NCBI RefSeq assembly: GCF_015694465.1
Contig: NZ_JADQDO010000001.1
Location: 186,001 to 250,000 of the forward strand
Direction of reading: 5' to 3'
Origin: Microvirga alba
GTDB lineage: Bacteria > Pseudomonadota > Alphaproteobacteria > Rhizobiales > Beijerinckiaceae
DNA length: 64,000 bases
Below, piece after piece: positions 18,841 through 28,259 of this stretch (the stretch's first letter is position 1; every line of letters starts with the position of its first letter). A model generated the notes under the pieces. The model was given only the letters and a program-made list of their open reading frames with translations, was not told the DNA's origin and made no database searches. The position numbers and the translations under genes are program-made.

Positions 18841-19325
18841 ACGACGTTCGATCTTTGTCAGTCACCGGCCCTCAAGCTCGCTTGAAAGAGCTTGGCATCG
18901 CCCTGCCTGAGCCGCCGACGCCCATTGCGAATTTCGTGACTTATGTGCGGGAAGGAAACCTGCTTTTTCTCTCGGGGCAGGGGCCGCAAGAGGCCGATGG
19001 CTTTTTGCACACCGGCAAGGTCGGCGGGGATGTGCCAGCCGAGAAAGCATATGAACACGCCAAGCTCACGGGCATCAACCTGATCGCGGTGATGCAGGAT
19101 GCGCTCGGTGATCTCTCCCGCGTCAAGCGCGTGGTGAAACTGCTCGGCATGGTCAATGCGGCCCCGGACTTCACCGAGCACCCGAAGGTGATCAACGGCT
19201 GCTCCGACCTGATGATGGCGGTGTTCGGAGAAGCGGGTATTCATGCTCGGTCGGCGGTCGGCTTCGGCTCCTTGCCGAACAACATCACCGTCGAGATCGA
19301 GGCGATTGTCGCCATCGACGATTGA
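18837..19325 (+). CDS. RidA/YjgF family protein
   Basis: Small cytosolic protein of 162 aa of the Rid family, which hydrolyses reactive enamine/imine intermediates released by PLP enzymes. The GTG at 18837 overlaps the preceding stop by four bases and gives a protein of the right length; the longer frame is a shadow of the ATPase gene. The family arginine is kept in HARSAVGFGSLP (about R138), as is the ending VEIEAIVAID. Membership in an operon next to a PLP-dependent lyase-like gene fits removal of 2-aminoacrylate-like intermediates. Confidence 0.9.
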   Translation: MNDVRSLSVTGPQARLKELGIALPEPPTPIANFVTYVREGNLLFLSGQGPQEADGFLHTGKVGGDVPAEKAYEHAKLTGINLIAVMQDALGDLSRVKRVVKLLGMVNAAPDFTEHPKVINGCSDLMMAVFGEAGIHARSAVGFGSLPNNITVEIEAIVAIDD

Positions 19326-19342
19326 GAACGGTGATGTCAGGT

Positions 19343-20149
19343 TCAGCGCCAGCCCAATGTCGTTTCGATCCGCTCCGCAGCGAGGCGGACGGCATTGGTA
19401 TAGCGCTCCCGGTCCTGCACCACACGATGTTCCGCCAACACGATCGAGATCGTGGCGACGCACGCGCCGGCCGGATCGCAGATCGGCGAGGCGATGCAGG
19501 CGACGGAAAAATCCGACTCGTTGATCTGAATCGACAGACGGTCCTTCAGCGCCGTCGCAGCAGCACCGGACAACGCCTCGGCATCAGTGTTCGCGCGGCC
19601 GGTCGGCGACACCTTCGAGGCATGGCGGAAAATCTCCTGCCGCTCGGCGTCGGGCAGGTGGCCGACCAGCAGACGCCCCGAGGCGGTCCAGTTCAATGGA
19701 ACGCGCGAGCCGATTTTCGACGTGACGCGAAAATGGCCGGGACCGTCCGACATGGCCATGACGACCATGTGGTCGCCGTCCCGTCCGCAGATCTGAATGG
19801 TCTCCTCCACCTCCCGGCAAAGGTCCTGCATTTCATGCGAGGCCACGTCGAGAAAATCGAGGGATTGAGCGTAGGCGAGACCGTAGTGATAGAGGCGGGG
19901 GCCGAGCCAGATCATGCCGTCGTTGCGGCGCTGCAAGAGCCGTTTCTCAACGAGATCGTCGATGACGACATAGACGGTGGAAAGCGGCGCACCGATGGCC
20001 TTTGCCACCGCATAGGCTCCGGCGGGTTTCATCTCCTCCTGCAGATAATCCAGGATCTGCAAGGCGCGATCGATGCCGCTCACACGCGCGCCGCGGCCCT
20101 TTTTCTCTGTAGGTGCGGTCTCCGTGATTTTCGGCGTCTTGGCGTCCAA
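19343..20149 (-). CDS. IclR family transcriptional regulator
   Basis: Regulator of 268 aa: an N-terminal winged helix (GIDRALQILDYLQEE, then AKAIGAPLSTVYVVIDDLVEKRLL) and a C-terminal IclR effector domain (VPLNWTASGRLLVGHLP and SVACIASPICDPAGACVATISI). The first 20 residues are a charged linker. It is convergent with the importer operon, with 17 bp between stops, and divergent from the SelA-related enzyme. Those two units are its likely targets. A near-perfect palindrome lies 21-43 bp upstream of its start. Confidence 0.93.
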   Translation of the reverse strand: MDAKTPKITETAPTEKKGRGARVSGIDRALQILDYLQEEMKPAGAYAVAKAIGAPLSTVYVVIDDLVEKRLLQRRNDGMIWLGPRLYHYGLAYAQSLDFLDVASHEMQDLCREVEETIQICGRDGDHMVVMAMSDGPGHFRVTSKIGSRVPLNWTASGRLLVGHLPDAERQEIFRHASKVSPTGRANTDAEALSGAAATALKDRLSIQINESDFSVACIASPICDPAGACVATISIVLAEHRVVQDRERYTNAVRLAAERIETTLGWR

Positions 20150-20169
20150 CGGAGCGCTCCCTGCTTAAT

Positions 20170-20192
20170 GCAAATCCCGAGATGGGAATTGC
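20170..20192. promoter_or_regulatory. probable IclR operator in divergent promoter
   Basis: GCAAATCCC-GAGAT-GGGAATTGC is a 23-bp inverted repeat with one mismatched pair per arm set, lying between the divergent IclR and SelA-related genes. Size and symmetry suit an IclR dimer site. Its AATCC/GGAAT half sites recur before the transporter operon at 12181. Confidence 0.55.
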
Positions 20193-20248
20193 AGAATAAT
20201 ACAATGAATTCCTCAACAATGGAACATCGCTCGCATTAGCGGCGCAGA

Positions 20249-21463
20249 ATGAAAGAGACTCACATGGACCAGCAAGACATCCGCAGCGAACTGGGTCTGC
20301 GCCCCATCGTCAACGTCTCGGGCACCATGACGTCGCTCGGGGCGTCGATCGTCGTGCCTGAGGCGGTTGCCGCCATATCCGCGATACTGCCGCAATTCGT
20401 CGAGATCAACGACCTGCAGAAAAAGTCCAGCCGCGTGATCGCCCGTCTCTGCGGGACCGAGGCGGGCTTCGTCACCGCGTCTTGCTCCGCCGGCATCACG
20501 CTCGCGGTCGCGGGCGCGATGACGGGCTCGAACCTTGCGGCCATCGAGCGCCTTCCCGATACGACGGGCCTGAAGAACGAAGTGCTGATCATGACCGGTC
20601 ATATGGTCAGCTATGGCGCGCCGGTGGAGCAGGGCATCCGCTTGGCGGGCGCGAAAGTCGTTCCCGTCGGACAGGCGACGGGCGCGCGCGCCTATCAGCT
20701 CGATGGCGCGATCACGGACAAGACGGCGGCTGCCGTTTATGTCGTCTCCCATCACACGGTTCAGTACGGTCTGCTTCCGCTCGAGGAGTTCGTCGCCATC
20801 TGTCACGCGCGCGGCGTTCCGGTCATCGTGGATGCGGCGTCGGAATACGACCTGAAGGGCTTTCTCGCCACGGGCGCGGACATGGCGCTCTATTCCTCGC
20901 ATAAGTTTCTCGGCGGCCCCACGGGGGGCATCGTCGCTGGTCGCACCGATCTGGTCCGCGCGGCGTTTTTGCAGAATATGGGCATCGGCCGTGGCATGAA
21001 GGTCGGCAAGGAGAGCATCGTCGGCACGATTGCCGCGCTCGAAGCTTGGGAGAAGCGAGACCATGCGGCGGTTCGCGCCCGTGAAACCCGCAATCTCGAA
21101 CTCTGGGAACAGACGCTTTCGGCAAAGCCAGGCGTCACGGCGACGCGCGAGGCGGATCCGACGAACAACCCTCTTGATCGCCTGAAGGTGGCTGTCGAGC
21201 CGAAGGAGGCGCACATCACCGCCTGGGATCTCGCCGATGCGCTTGCCTCGGGCCAGAGGCCAATCATCGTGCGCGATCACGAAGTCGAGCACGGCTTTTT
21301 CTATCTCGACCCGTGCAATCTTCACCCCGGGCAGGAGGTGATCGTTGCTGAGCGGCTCGTCGAAGAGCTGGAAAAGGCGCGGCGCTCGAATGAAATCATC
21401 GCCACGCCGCTGGAACACCGGCGCAATCGCGGGGCTGAAGCCCTCAGGCGCTGGCCGGAGTGA
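20249..21463 (+). CDS. SelA-related PLP enzyme (D-glucosaminate-6-P ammonia-lyase type)
   Basis: Fold-type I PLP enzyme of 404 aa from the group named SelA-related, whose characterised member DgaE removes ammonia from D-glucosaminate-6-phosphate. The PLP lysine is K219 in [13 protein letters not shown] and the PLP aspartate is D195 in [24 protein letters not shown] near the N-terminus is diagnostic. Two starts compete: ATG 20249 and ATG 20264, the latter preceded by GAAAGAG. COG3964 amidohydrolases and this enzyme group are often encoded together, which supports one pathway with the importer operon across the IclR gene. The true substrate is unproven. Confidence 0.87.
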   Translation: MKETHMDQQDIRSELGLRPIVNVSGTMTSLGASIVVPEAVAAISAILPQFVEINDLQKKSSRVIARLCGTEAGFVTASCSAGITLAVAGAMTGSNLAAIERLPDTTGLKNEVLIMTGHMVSYGAPVEQGIRLAGAKVVPVGQATGARAYQLDGAITDKTAAAVYVVSHHTVQYGLLPLEEFVAICHARGVPVIVDAASEYDLKGFLATGADMALYSSHKFLGGPTGGIVAGRTDLVRAAFLQNMGIGRGMKVGKESIVGTIAALEAWEKRDHAAVRARETRNLELWEQTLSAKPGVTATREADPTNNPLDRLKVAVEPKEAHITAWDLADALASGQRPIIVRDHEVEHGFFYLDPCNLHPGQEVIVAERLVEELEKARRSNEIIATPLEHRRNRGAEALRRWPE

Positions 21464-21525
21464 GGCCGAACCTCGCTTGAGGCGCTTCCTCGCTTTGTCT
21501 CGGTCGCCCAGTTGGAAACTGAGCC

Positions 21526-21550
21526 ATGAGCCGCTATTGGGGCGGCTCAT
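21526..21550. repeat. inverted repeat upstream of DUF3297 gene
   Basis: A perfect 9-bp inverted repeat (ATGAGCCGC / GCGGCTCAT, seven-base loop) sits 25 bp before the DUF3297 start. No T-run follows, so it is not a standard terminator. It might be a weak terminator of the upstream gene or a 5' leader hairpin. Confidence 0.45.
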
Positions 21551-21574
21551 GCTCGCTACCAGAAGGTTTAACCC

Positions 21575-21814
21575 ATGACCGACACGCCTCCAGATCGCCT
21601 TTCCACGAACCCGAAGAGCCCTTATTTCGACGCGGCCGTGCTCGAGCGGAACGTCGGTGTCCGCTTCAAGGGCGTCGAAAAGACCAATGTGGAAGAATAT
21701 TGCGTCAGCGAGGGCTGGGTCCGCCTGTCGGTTGGAACGGCTAAAGACCGCGCCGGCAACCCCATGACGATCAAGCTGCAGGGCCCGGTCGAGCCCTATT
21801 TTCGAGAGGAATAG
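21575..21814 (+). CDS. DUF3297 family protein
   Basis: Small soluble protein of 79 aa that matches the DUF3297 family along its whole length: PPDRLSTNPKSPYFD, GVRFKGVEKTNVEEYCVSEG and GNPMTIKLQGPVEPYF. The function is unknown; the family is common in proteobacteria as a stand-alone gene. A ribosome binding site (AGAAGG) precedes the ATG. It appears monocistronic. Confidence 0.9.
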   Translation: MTDTPPDRLSTNPKSPYFDAAVLERNVGVRFKGVEKTNVEEYCVSEGWVRLSVGTAKDRAGNPMTIKLQGPVEPYFREE

Positions 21815-22026
21815 CTTCGCCTTGCAGGCCGAGCGGCTTCTCCGCCTGCCATAAAAATGAGCCAGTCTGGTCTACAGTCTCTCCCAAATCGTCTGACATC
21901 AAGGTCGCCCAAAGGCGGCTTTTGGTGCGTTGACGTGATGGTATCGTGCGGACCCGGTTGCCGCCTCTCGAAGACGGGCACGGGAATGACGCCGGCTTGT
22001 ATGCAGATTGAAAGAGACATGACCTC

Positions 22027-23328
22027 ATGCGGATCACCCGACGCGGTCTCCTGGCCGGAACGGCTTCCTTCGCCATCGCCCGCCGGGCGCTTGCCAATGA
22101 TGTCGATGTTCTGATTGTCGGAGCCGGGGCGGCGGGCCTCGCGGCGGCCAAGACGCTGCGCGAGGCCGGACGAAGCGTGACGGTTCTCGAAGCGCGTCCG
22201 CGTATCGGCGGGCGGGCCTATACGGATCGCTCCCTCGGGGCATCCTTCGATGCCGGTGCTCACTACGTGCATTGGAGCGACCGCAACCCCTGGCGGAAGA
22301 TCGCGGCCGAGCTTGGCGTTCGCCTCAGCGAGGAAGCGAGAGGGGGAGGGTTCCGCGTCTATCGCGATGGAGCCCCTTTGTCTGACGCGGAGCGGCGTCG
22401 AAGACGAAACGCCTATGGCCGGATCGAGAAACTGGTCGAGGCGACAGGGTCGATGGACCATTCCTTTGCCGACGCGGTGCGCGGCAAGCCTTCCGAGATG
22501 GCCGATGCCGCGGGCGGCATCACGCTCTTCGCTCTTGGCGAAGATCCTGAGCGCGTCTCGCTTCACGACTATGATCAACTCTGGAGTGGGGACGATTACA
22601 TCCCGGCGGGCGGCTATGGCGCCCTGGTCGAGCGTTATGGGGCGGACGTTCCGGTTCAGCTCGACACGCCGGTGACGCTTCTGCGTTGGGGCCATGGGCG
22701 CGTCGAGGCGGAGACCTCGCGGGGACTTGTGACCGCTCGCGCCGCCATCGTGACGGTGCCGGTCGGCGTGCTCCAGGCAGGCGGGCTCCGTTTCGCGCCG
22801 GATCTGCCGCATGAAACCCAACAGGTCCTCGATGGGCTCCACATGGGAGCGCTGACCAAGATCGCGCTTCGGGTTGACCGCGAGCGCTTCGGCGCCGTTG
22901 AGGCGACCGATCTCATGGATATGCAACCGGGCGGCGGCGTCACCAGTTTCGAGTTCTGGCCGGACGGCCAGGATTTGGTGCTGGCCCATCTCGGCGGCGA
23001 CCATGCACGGGACTTGTGCCGGGCGGGCGAGCGCGCCGCCACGGATTTCGCCCTCGAACGCCTGGTCTCGATGGTCGGCGGACGCATTCGCGAGACCGTG
23101 GCCGGCGGGCGTCTGGCCGGGTGGTGGAGCGATCCGTATGCCATGGGCTCTTATTCCATCGTGAAGCCGGGACATATTTCGGCGCGCGAAGGATTGCGGG
23201 CTCCCATTGGTGACCGCATCTGGTTGGCGGGAGAAGCGAGCGCGGGCGGCGGCGCTATGACGGTCGGCGGTGCGACACTCGAAGGAGAGCGGGCGGCGCG
23301 GGAGCTTGCGGACCGGCTGCGGGCTTGA
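22027..23328 (+). CDS. flavin amine oxidase family protein (Tat-type signal)
   Basis: FAD-dependent oxidase of 433 aa of the monoamine oxidase/polyamine oxidase superfamily. The N-terminus MRITRRGLLAGTASFAIARRALA looks like a twin-arginine signal, which would place the enzyme in the periplasm. Then come the Rossmann motif DVLIVGAGAAGLAAA, GG motif RIGGRAYTD, the GDHARD region and the C-terminal FAD motif IWLAGEASAGGGAMTVGGA with EGERAARELA. The substrate is probably an amine or amino acid but cannot be read off. It is convergent with the Ldh-family gene, with 20 bp between stops. Confidence 0.88.
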   Translation: MRITRRGLLAGTASFAIARRALANDVDVLIVGAGAAGLAAAKTLREAGRSVTVLEARPRIGGRAYTDRSLGASFDAGAHYVHWSDRNPWRKIAAELGVRLSEEARGGGFRVYRDGAPLSDAERRRRRNAYGRIEKLVEATGSMDHSFADAVRGKPSEMADAAGGITLFALGEDPERVSLHDYDQLWSGDDYIPAGGYGALVERYGADVPVQLDTPVTLLRWGHGRVEAETSRGLVTARAAIVTVPVGVLQAGGLRFAPDLPHETQQVLDGLHMGALTKIALRVDRERFGAVEATDLMDMQPGGGVTSFEFWPDGQDLVLAHLGGDHARDLCRAGERAATDFALERLVSMVGGRIRETVAGGRLAGWWSDPYAMGSYSIVKPGHISAREGLRAPIGDRIWLAGEASAGGGAMTVGGATLEGERAARELADRLRA

Positions 23329-23348
23329 GCGCTGTCTCAGACGGCGCG

Positions 23349-24404
23349 TCAGATCAGCTTGAGGAACGCAGCGGTTGTCGGGTCAACGGGAATTCCCAGC
23401 ATTTCTCGTTCCTCCATCGTCGCCCACTCACGGTCGCCAGGGGCGAGCATTGGTGTATCGGGCGCCGACCCCGGCGATGCGCGTAAGCCCGCGAGATATT
23501 GCGTAATGAGTGCGTCGTAGCCTTCCCGTCCGATGAAGCGCTCCGGATCGATTGCGAGGCAGAAATGGCCGATGTCATGGCGCGTCGCGTTGCCATCCTC
23601 CGGGTTCATCGGGACGACCAGATGATCGGGCGTTGAACCGGTTAAAACCGCCGACAGAATGGTGACAAGGCCTGCAAGACCGGCCCCCTTGAAGCCGAAG
23701 TCCCGGCCGCCGAGCGGCGTCAGGATTTCGGCGAGGTGAGGATCCCGGGTCGGTGCCCCGCTGATGTCCGCCGTTACATCCGGCGGCAATTCGCGTTGCA
23801 GCGAGCGGAAGAGAAGGATCCGGTTGTAGGGAATGGCCGAGGTCGCCATGTCCAAAAGCCATGGCTTTTGGCCAGGGACGGGCGCGGCCGCGGCGATCGG
23901 GTTGGTGCCATGGAACCGGGCCGTCCCGTCATGAAGAGCAACCAACGAGTCGGCATTCGTGGTCGAGAGAGAGATGAAACCCGCTTCCGCGCCCGCGAGC
24001 GCGTAAGCGCCTGCCGCTCCATAATGGGTCGAATGGGTGATGCCGACGGCGCCGATGCCACTGTCCTTCGCGATCTCGCACGCCAGTTCCATTCCCGCAT
24101 AAGCGGCAGCGTGGCCGAGCCCGTGATCGGCGTCGAGCATCGCACTCGCCGCCGCCGTTCGATGGGGCTTGAAGACGGGATTGGCGTTGACTTGCCCGGT
24201 CCTCAACGAGTCCGCGTAGAAGCTCGTCAGCCGAATGCCGTGACTATCAACCCCTAACCGCGAGGCGTGCAGCATCGCTCGCGTCGTTGCCGTCGCTGAT
24301 TTCTCGTCGGCGCCGGCCTCACGCAGTGCGGTCAGCGCTCGCGCCTCCAGAATCGATGCGGAAAACCTCAGCTCCTCGGCATGCTTCTTCGATCGTTCAG
24401 ACAA
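23349..24404 (-). CDS. Ldh family NAD(P)-dependent oxidoreductase
   Basis: Cytosolic dehydrogenase of 351 aa from the malate/L-sulfolactate/ureidoglycolate dehydrogenase type (Ldh family 2), structurally unrelated to classical LDH/MDH. Typical segments are RLGVDSHGIRLTSFYADSL, GIGAVGITHSTHYGAAGAYAL, PIAAAAPVPGQKPWLLDMATS and GFKGAGLAGLVTILSAVLTGS. The catalytic His of DSHG is present. Substrates in the family are 2-oxo or 2-hydroxy acids and cyclic imino acids; the one used here is unknown. No operon partner. Confidence 0.9.
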   Translation of the reverse strand: MSERSKKHAEELRFSASILEARALTALREAGADEKSATATTRAMLHASRLGVDSHGIRLTSFYADSLRTGQVNANPVFKPHRTAAASAMLDADHGLGHAAAYAGMELACEIAKDSGIGAVGITHSTHYGAAGAYALAGAEAGFISLSTTNADSLVALHDGTARFHGTNPIAAAAPVPGQKPWLLDMATSAIPYNRILLFRSLQRELPPDVTADISGAPTRDPHLAEILTPLGGRDFGFKGAGLAGLVTILSAVLTGSTPDHLVVPMNPEDGNATRHDIGHFCLAIDPERFIGREGYDALITQYLAGLRASPGSAPDTPMLAPGDREWATMEEREMLGIPVDPTTAAFLKLI

Positions 24405-24575
24405 GACGGACGCTCCAGCGCGGACAAGGGGCTCCGTTTAATCGCGATATGATTGGCGAAAGCAAGACACCATTGGCCGGCAAATGAAGCGCGGAGCCGC
24501 GCGGCATTCGCGAACGCGCGACGTGAATGAGGTCCGGTCGAAGATGACCGAGAGACTTGATTGATCGGAACGCGT

Positions 24576-24947
24576 TCAACCTGCGCCTTGCTTCACCGTC
24601 TCTGGCGGTGGAAGCATCAAGGGATCTCGCAAGGTGACAATGTGTTTAGTGCCATCCACTCCGATGATCTCGAAGTTCGCCAGGCCAGCCACGCTTTCGT
24701 CTACGTAGAATTCCTGCGGTTTCTGGATGATGTGATCGAGGCCGTCGAGCGCAATCTCGATGGATTCTTCTTTCGGATCGTAGACGAGGCCCAGCAATGG
24801 CAGCCACTTCGCCTCGATCTGGCTGCCGATCGCGGGCGATGCGATTTGAACCTCAGCCAGTTTTCCCGCGAGGCCTTTCGAAACACGGTCGCAGAACGCC
24901 CGCCACTCACCTTGATGAAGTTTGTGGATGCTCATGGACGCCTCCAT
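24576..24947 (-). CDS. DUF5335 family protein
   Basis: Hypothetical soluble protein of 123 aa. LHQGEWRAFCDRVSKGL, the central GSQIEAKWLPLLGLVYDPKEESIEIALDG-type core and IIGVDGTKHIVTLRDPLMLP match the DUF5335 family, small proteins often found near stress genes in Hyphomicrobiales. The start may be M1 or M5 (MSIHKLHQG). Function unknown. It lies 95 bp downstream of a host-attachment family gene on the same strand. Confidence 0.8.
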   Translation of the reverse strand: MEASMSIHKLHQGEWRAFCDRVSKGLAGKLAEVQIASPAIGSQIEAKWLPLLGLVYDPKEESIEIALDGLDHIIQKPQEFYVDESVAGLANFEIIGVDGTKHIVTLRDPLMLPPPETVKQGAG

Positions 24948-25042
24948 TTCCCTGCAAAATAGCGATCAAAAGCGGCTATCGCATGACGTCCATTGTCGGC
25001 TTGGGCGTCACGAACGGGCTCTAAAGGATCGGTCCGTGCGCC

Positions 25043-25489
25043 TCATGTCGGCGTCAGATGGTGCTCGATCTCCTTAACCGTGCAATGCGTGAGGTCTTTA
25101 TCGATCTCGGATCTGACAAGCTTCTTGAGGGGCTCGGGAATCTCCTGTCGCAGATAGGATAGGGTCCGTGGCGACGCGACGAGGATCAGCCCATGCAAAG
25201 GGTCCTGATGATGAAGGGCATCAATTGCGGCGGCGATCTCCCGGGCGAATTGCTGCTCGGCGAGTTCGTGCCAATCCGTTTGCTCCATGGCGCTGCGCAT
25301 CGTGCCCACGCTCTGATAGGAGCGCCCCGGCTTGTCCGTGCCTTGATCGTGTGTTGGAGGATTGTCCGATGCTTGCAAGCTTTGCGTGAGATGCAACTGA
25401 GGCCGCAGCGCTGTTCCGGTATCGTCCAGGAAAAGCGCCTTCCGCCCATCGGCGACAACGACCAGAACGCGAGTTTGAATGTGAGGCAT
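25043..25489 (-). CDS. host attachment family protein
   Basis: Protein of 148 aa belonging to the so-called host attachment (Host_attach) family, related to archaeal/eukaryotic release-factor-like folds. VLVVVADGRKALFLDDTG opens it, and EQQFAREIAAAIDALHH plus LILVASPRTLSYLRQEIPEPLKKLVRSEIDKDLTH are the family core. The family name comes from an Agrobacterium protein; a biochemical role is not established. It ends with DLTHCTVKEIEHHL. Neighbouring small stress-type genes suggest a stress context. Confidence 0.83.
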   Translation of the reverse strand: MPHIQTRVLVVVADGRKALFLDDTGTALRPQLHLTQSLQASDNPPTHDQGTDKPGRSYQSVGTMRSAMEQTDWHELAEQQFAREIAAAIDALHHQDPLHGLILVASPRTLSYLRQEIPEPLKKLVRSEIDKDLTHCTVKEIEHHLTPT

Positions 25490-25608
25490 GGCAAAGGGTT
25501 CCTCTTGTGGATCAGCTGCCCCCTTCGGTGCTCACGACATGGTTCGCGCCGGTTCAACACTCATCTAGCGCGGTGATCGATTTACAAAAGCGGATCGCTA
25601 TGTGGCCC

Positions 25609-26628
25609 TCAACTGAGCGCCTTCGCCAGAAGCGGCAGGCTGATATCCATGCGATAATCCACCGAGAAGTGATTGTCGTGGAACTCCTCATAGGTGTGGA
25701 GCACTCCCGCGGTCTCGAGCTTCCGGTGCAGGATGCGGGAGCCGTAGACCATATTGTATTGGTCGATGTCGCCGCAGTCGATGAACAGCAGCTTCAGCTT
25801 CCGCAATGTGTCGAGATGCTCCGCTGCATCGGCCATGCGCAGCGGATCCCAGCTCAGCCAGTTGGCCCAGCGCTCAGCAATGAGTTCGCCGGTGTGAAGA
25901 TCGACCGGCAGCCGAATGCCGCAGAACTGGCTCGGGTCAGGATCGAAGGTTGCGCATTGCGCGAGGATCATCAGAGCATGCCAATCCGCATCCTTGGCTT
26001 TCGGGCCCGCCTCGAATTTACGGATGAAGGTCTCGATCGACAGGCCATGATCGACGAGATGTCGAAGCGTGCCCGCGAACTCGCCCAGGTGATAGAGGTA
26101 TTCGAAGCCGACGTCGCCCGAATGGGACGCTGCTGCCGACCAAACGGAACCGCCGTGGCGCAAGGCATGGACGAGCGCGCCGTATCCGCCCGAGCTCTTG
26201 CCGAACACGCCGCGATGCCCGTCTCCGCCGCAGCCGAAGCGCTCCTCGACGAAGGGCAACATCTCGCGGATGAGGAAGGTTTCCCAAGGACCCATCGCCG
26301 CGCTATCGATGTATTGGTTGCCGCCGAGACGCGTGAAGCAATCGGGAAAGGCCACGACGACCGGCGGCATCGCGCCGGTGCCGATCAGGCGGTCGAGCCG
26401 CTCAGGAACGTTCTCGCCGTAATTCTTCCAGTTGGTATGAGCCGGTCCGCCCGCCGTGTAACCGGCGAGATCGACGAGGAGGGGGAGCCCACGCCCGTCA
26501 TGCCCCGCCGGGATATAGACATCGATGCGTCGCCGGGACGGGTCGCCGAGCAAATTGCCTGCGAGATGGTCGCTTTCGATCCAAAGCCGGTGCACGACGC
26601 CTTCCGGCACGCTGTTATCCTTACGCAT
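25609..26628 (-). CDS. alpha/beta hydrolase, enterochelin esterase-like
   Basis: Esterase of 339 aa with the S-formylglutathione/enterochelin esterase type alpha/beta fold (YIPAGHDGRGLPLLVDLAGY). The nucleophile elbow is GKSSGGYGA with S145; downstream acidic and histidine residues (FIDCGDIDQYN, EFHDNHFS) supply a plausible triad. No signal peptide is seen. The ATG at 26628 is preferred over an ATG six bases upstream because AGGA is then correctly spaced. It is divergent from the NCS2 permease gene. Substrate unknown. Confidence 0.82.
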   Translation of the reverse strand: MRKDNSVPEGVVHRLWIESDHLAGNLLGDPSRRRIDVYIPAGHDGRGLPLLVDLAGYTAGGPAHTNWKNYGENVPERLDRLIGTGAMPPVVVAFPDCFTRLGGNQYIDSAAMGPWETFLIREMLPFVEERFGCGGDGHRGVFGKSSGGYGALVHALRHGGSVWSAAASHSGDVGFEYLYHLGEFAGTLRHLVDHGLSIETFIRKFEAGPKAKDADWHALMILAQCATFDPDPSQFCGIRLPVDLHTGELIAERWANWLSWDPLRMADAAEHLDTLRKLKLLFIDCGDIDQYNMVYGSRILHRKLETAGVLHTYEEFHDNHFSVDYRMDISLPLLAKALS

Positions 26629-26792
26629 CGTCATCCTCGCTAGGGCAGGGTGTAGCGGTGTGGCCGCGGGGGCGGCATTTGTCCAGGAATGTGGCAATCG
26701 CACCGGTTAATAAGTTGTTAGCCGGCCTAGCCATTTGGAGGGGCTCGGCGCTACGGTGCGCGCAATTTTGGTTTTGCTCTGGGGGAGTATTC

Positions 26793-28130
26793 ATGACCAA
26801 CGGTTTCTTGCCTCGATGGACCCTGAAAACGGAAGGGACCATCATGCCGGATGAAAGGTTGCCCTACGGGCAGACGATCGTCGTCGGCCTTCAACATGTC
26901 GTGGCCATGTTCGGCTCGACGGTTCTGGCGCCGATCCTGATGGGCTTTGACCCGAATGTGTCGATCCTGTTTTCCGGCATCGCGACGCTTCTCTTCTTCG
27001 TTGTGGTCGGCGGGCGCGTGCCGAGCTATCTCGGGTCGAGCTTCGCTTTCATCGGGCCCGTTCTCGTGGCGACTGGCGCGACGGTGGGAAGCCCCAACCC
27101 CAACATTCCCCTCGCTCTCGGCGGCATCATCGCAGCGGGCGTGTTCTATTTCCTTATCGGCGTCGTCGTTCAGATGGCCGGCCACCGTTGGGTGGAACGG
27201 GTCATTCCGCCGGTCGTCACGGGCGCTATCGTCGCCGCCATCGGCCTTGTGTTGGCACCCATTGCCATTTCGAGCGCTTCCGGGGTGAGCCCGGACAACC
27301 AGGCCGGAACGGCTTTTGCACGCTGGATCGCGATTACCACCGTCGTCGCGGTCGGCCTTGTCGCGGTTTATGCGCCTGGCATGTGGCGGCGTCTGCCGGT
27401 TCTTGCCGGCGGCGCGATCGGCTATCTGGCCTATTATATCTGCGCGAACATCCTCGGCCTCGGTCAGGCCATCGATTTCTCGAAGGTGGGGCAGGCGGCC
27501 TGGTTCGGTCTTCCGACCTTTCAAAGCCCGGTCTTCGATGCGCGCGCGATCAGCCTCATTGCACCGGTGGCGATTATTCTGGTCGCCGAAAACCTCGGTC
27601 ACATCAAGGCAATCGGTGCGATGACGGGTCGCAACCTCGACCCTTATCTCGGCCGTGCGTTCATGGGCGATGGTCTGGCCACCATGCTGTCCGGCAGCGC
27701 AGGCGGCACGGGCATGACTACCTACGCGGAAAACATGGGGGTGATGTCGGTGACCCGCATTTATTCGACGTTGATCTTCGTCGTCGCGGCGGTGATCGCG
27801 CTCATCCTCGGCCTGTCGCCGAAGTTCGGCGCGTTCATCGGCACCATTCCGGGGCCGGTGCTCGGCGGCCTGTCGATTGTGGTCTTCGGCCTCATCGCGG
27901 CGGCCGCGGGCCGGATCTGGGTCGAAAACCGGGTCGATTTCGCCAATCCGCGCAATCTTATCACCGTGGCAGTGGCCCTCGTTCTCGGCGCAGGCAACTT
28001 CAAGCTCACGGTCGGCGGCTTCACCCTTGATGGCATCGGCACGGCGACCTTCGGCGCCATCATTCTCTACCACGTCCTGAATGTGGGACGGGCGGCAACG
28101 GCGGTGGAACGGCCCCAGGCCGCTGAATAG
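26793..28130 (+). CDS. NCS2 uracil/xanthine permease
   Basis: Inner-membrane nucleobase:proton symporter of 445 aa, UraA/RutG type. About 14 hydrophobic segments are seen, starting with LPYGQTIVVGLQHVVAMFGSTVLAPILMG. The family motifs LVAENLGHIKAIGAMTGR and GTGMTTYAENMGVMSVTRIYST, which carry the substrate-binding Glu and helix-break region, are intact. The ATG at 26793 follows GGGGGAG; the longer frame upstream is not credible. A terminator follows 30 bp after the stop. Uracil is the most likely substrate, xanthine or urate less so. Confidence 0.93.
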   Translation: MTNGFLPRWTLKTEGTIMPDERLPYGQTIVVGLQHVVAMFGSTVLAPILMGFDPNVSILFSGIATLLFFVVVGGRVPSYLGSSFAFIGPVLVATGATVGSPNPNIPLALGGIIAAGVFYFLIGVVVQMAGHRWVERVIPPVVTGAIVAAIGLVLAPIAISSASGVSPDNQAGTAFARWIAITTVVAVGLVAVYAPGMWRRLPVLAGGAIGYLAYYICANILGLGQAIDFSKVGQAAWFGLPTFQSPVFDARAISLIAPVAIILVAENLGHIKAIGAMTGRNLDPYLGRAFMGDGLATMLSGSAGGTGMTTYAENMGVMSVTRIYSTLIFVVAAVIALILGLSPKFGAFIGTIPGPVLGGLSIVVFGLIAAAAGRIWVENRVDFANPRNLITVAVALVLGAGNFKLTVGGFTLDGIGTATFGAIILYHVLNVGRAATAVERPQAAE

Positions 28131-28159
28131 AGCCCGCTGCCGGCAACGACGCTCTCTTG

Positions 28160-28196
28160 AGCCCGCGTTGAGCCTTCAGCGCGGGCTTTCTCTTTT
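28160..28196 (+). terminator. intrinsic terminator of NCS2 permease gene
   Basis: AGCCCGCG / CGCGGGCT (28160-28167 and 28180-28187) forms an 8-bp stem followed by TTCTCTTTT. Confidence 0.75.
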
Positions 28197-28204
28197 GATC
28201 CCGC

Positions 28205-28232
28205 AATGAAAGGGCGGCTCCAGAGGCCGCCC
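28205..28232 (-). terminator. probable terminator of small membrane protein gene
   Basis: GGGCGGC / GCCGCCC (28212-28218 and 28226-28232) forms a 7-bp stem; on the minus strand it is followed by TTTCATT. It stands 28 bp after the stop of the minus-strand gene ending at 28260. Confidence 0.55.
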
Positions 28233-28259
28233 CAGGCTGAATCGAAACAGAAAAGCTCG

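Noticed and set aside
20213..21550. 445-codon minus-strand frame antisense to the SelA-related enzyme
   Set aside because: Arg-rich shadow with no motifs; it also crosses the IclR operator.
21796..23175. 459-codon minus-strand frame antisense to the flavin amine oxidase
   Set aside because: No recognisable domain; the plus strand has complete FAD motifs.
24948..25042. Possible EcfG promoter before the DUF5335 gene (minus strand, GGACC...CGTT)
   Set aside because: The -35 reads GGACC rather than GGAAC and the spacing is off; not counted among the stress promoters.
26751..28073. Long minus-strand frame of 440 codons antisense to the NCS2 permease
   Set aside because: Its product is a low-complexity Arg/Asp/His-rich string typical of antisense to GC-rich membrane-protein codons; the plus-strand permease is certain.
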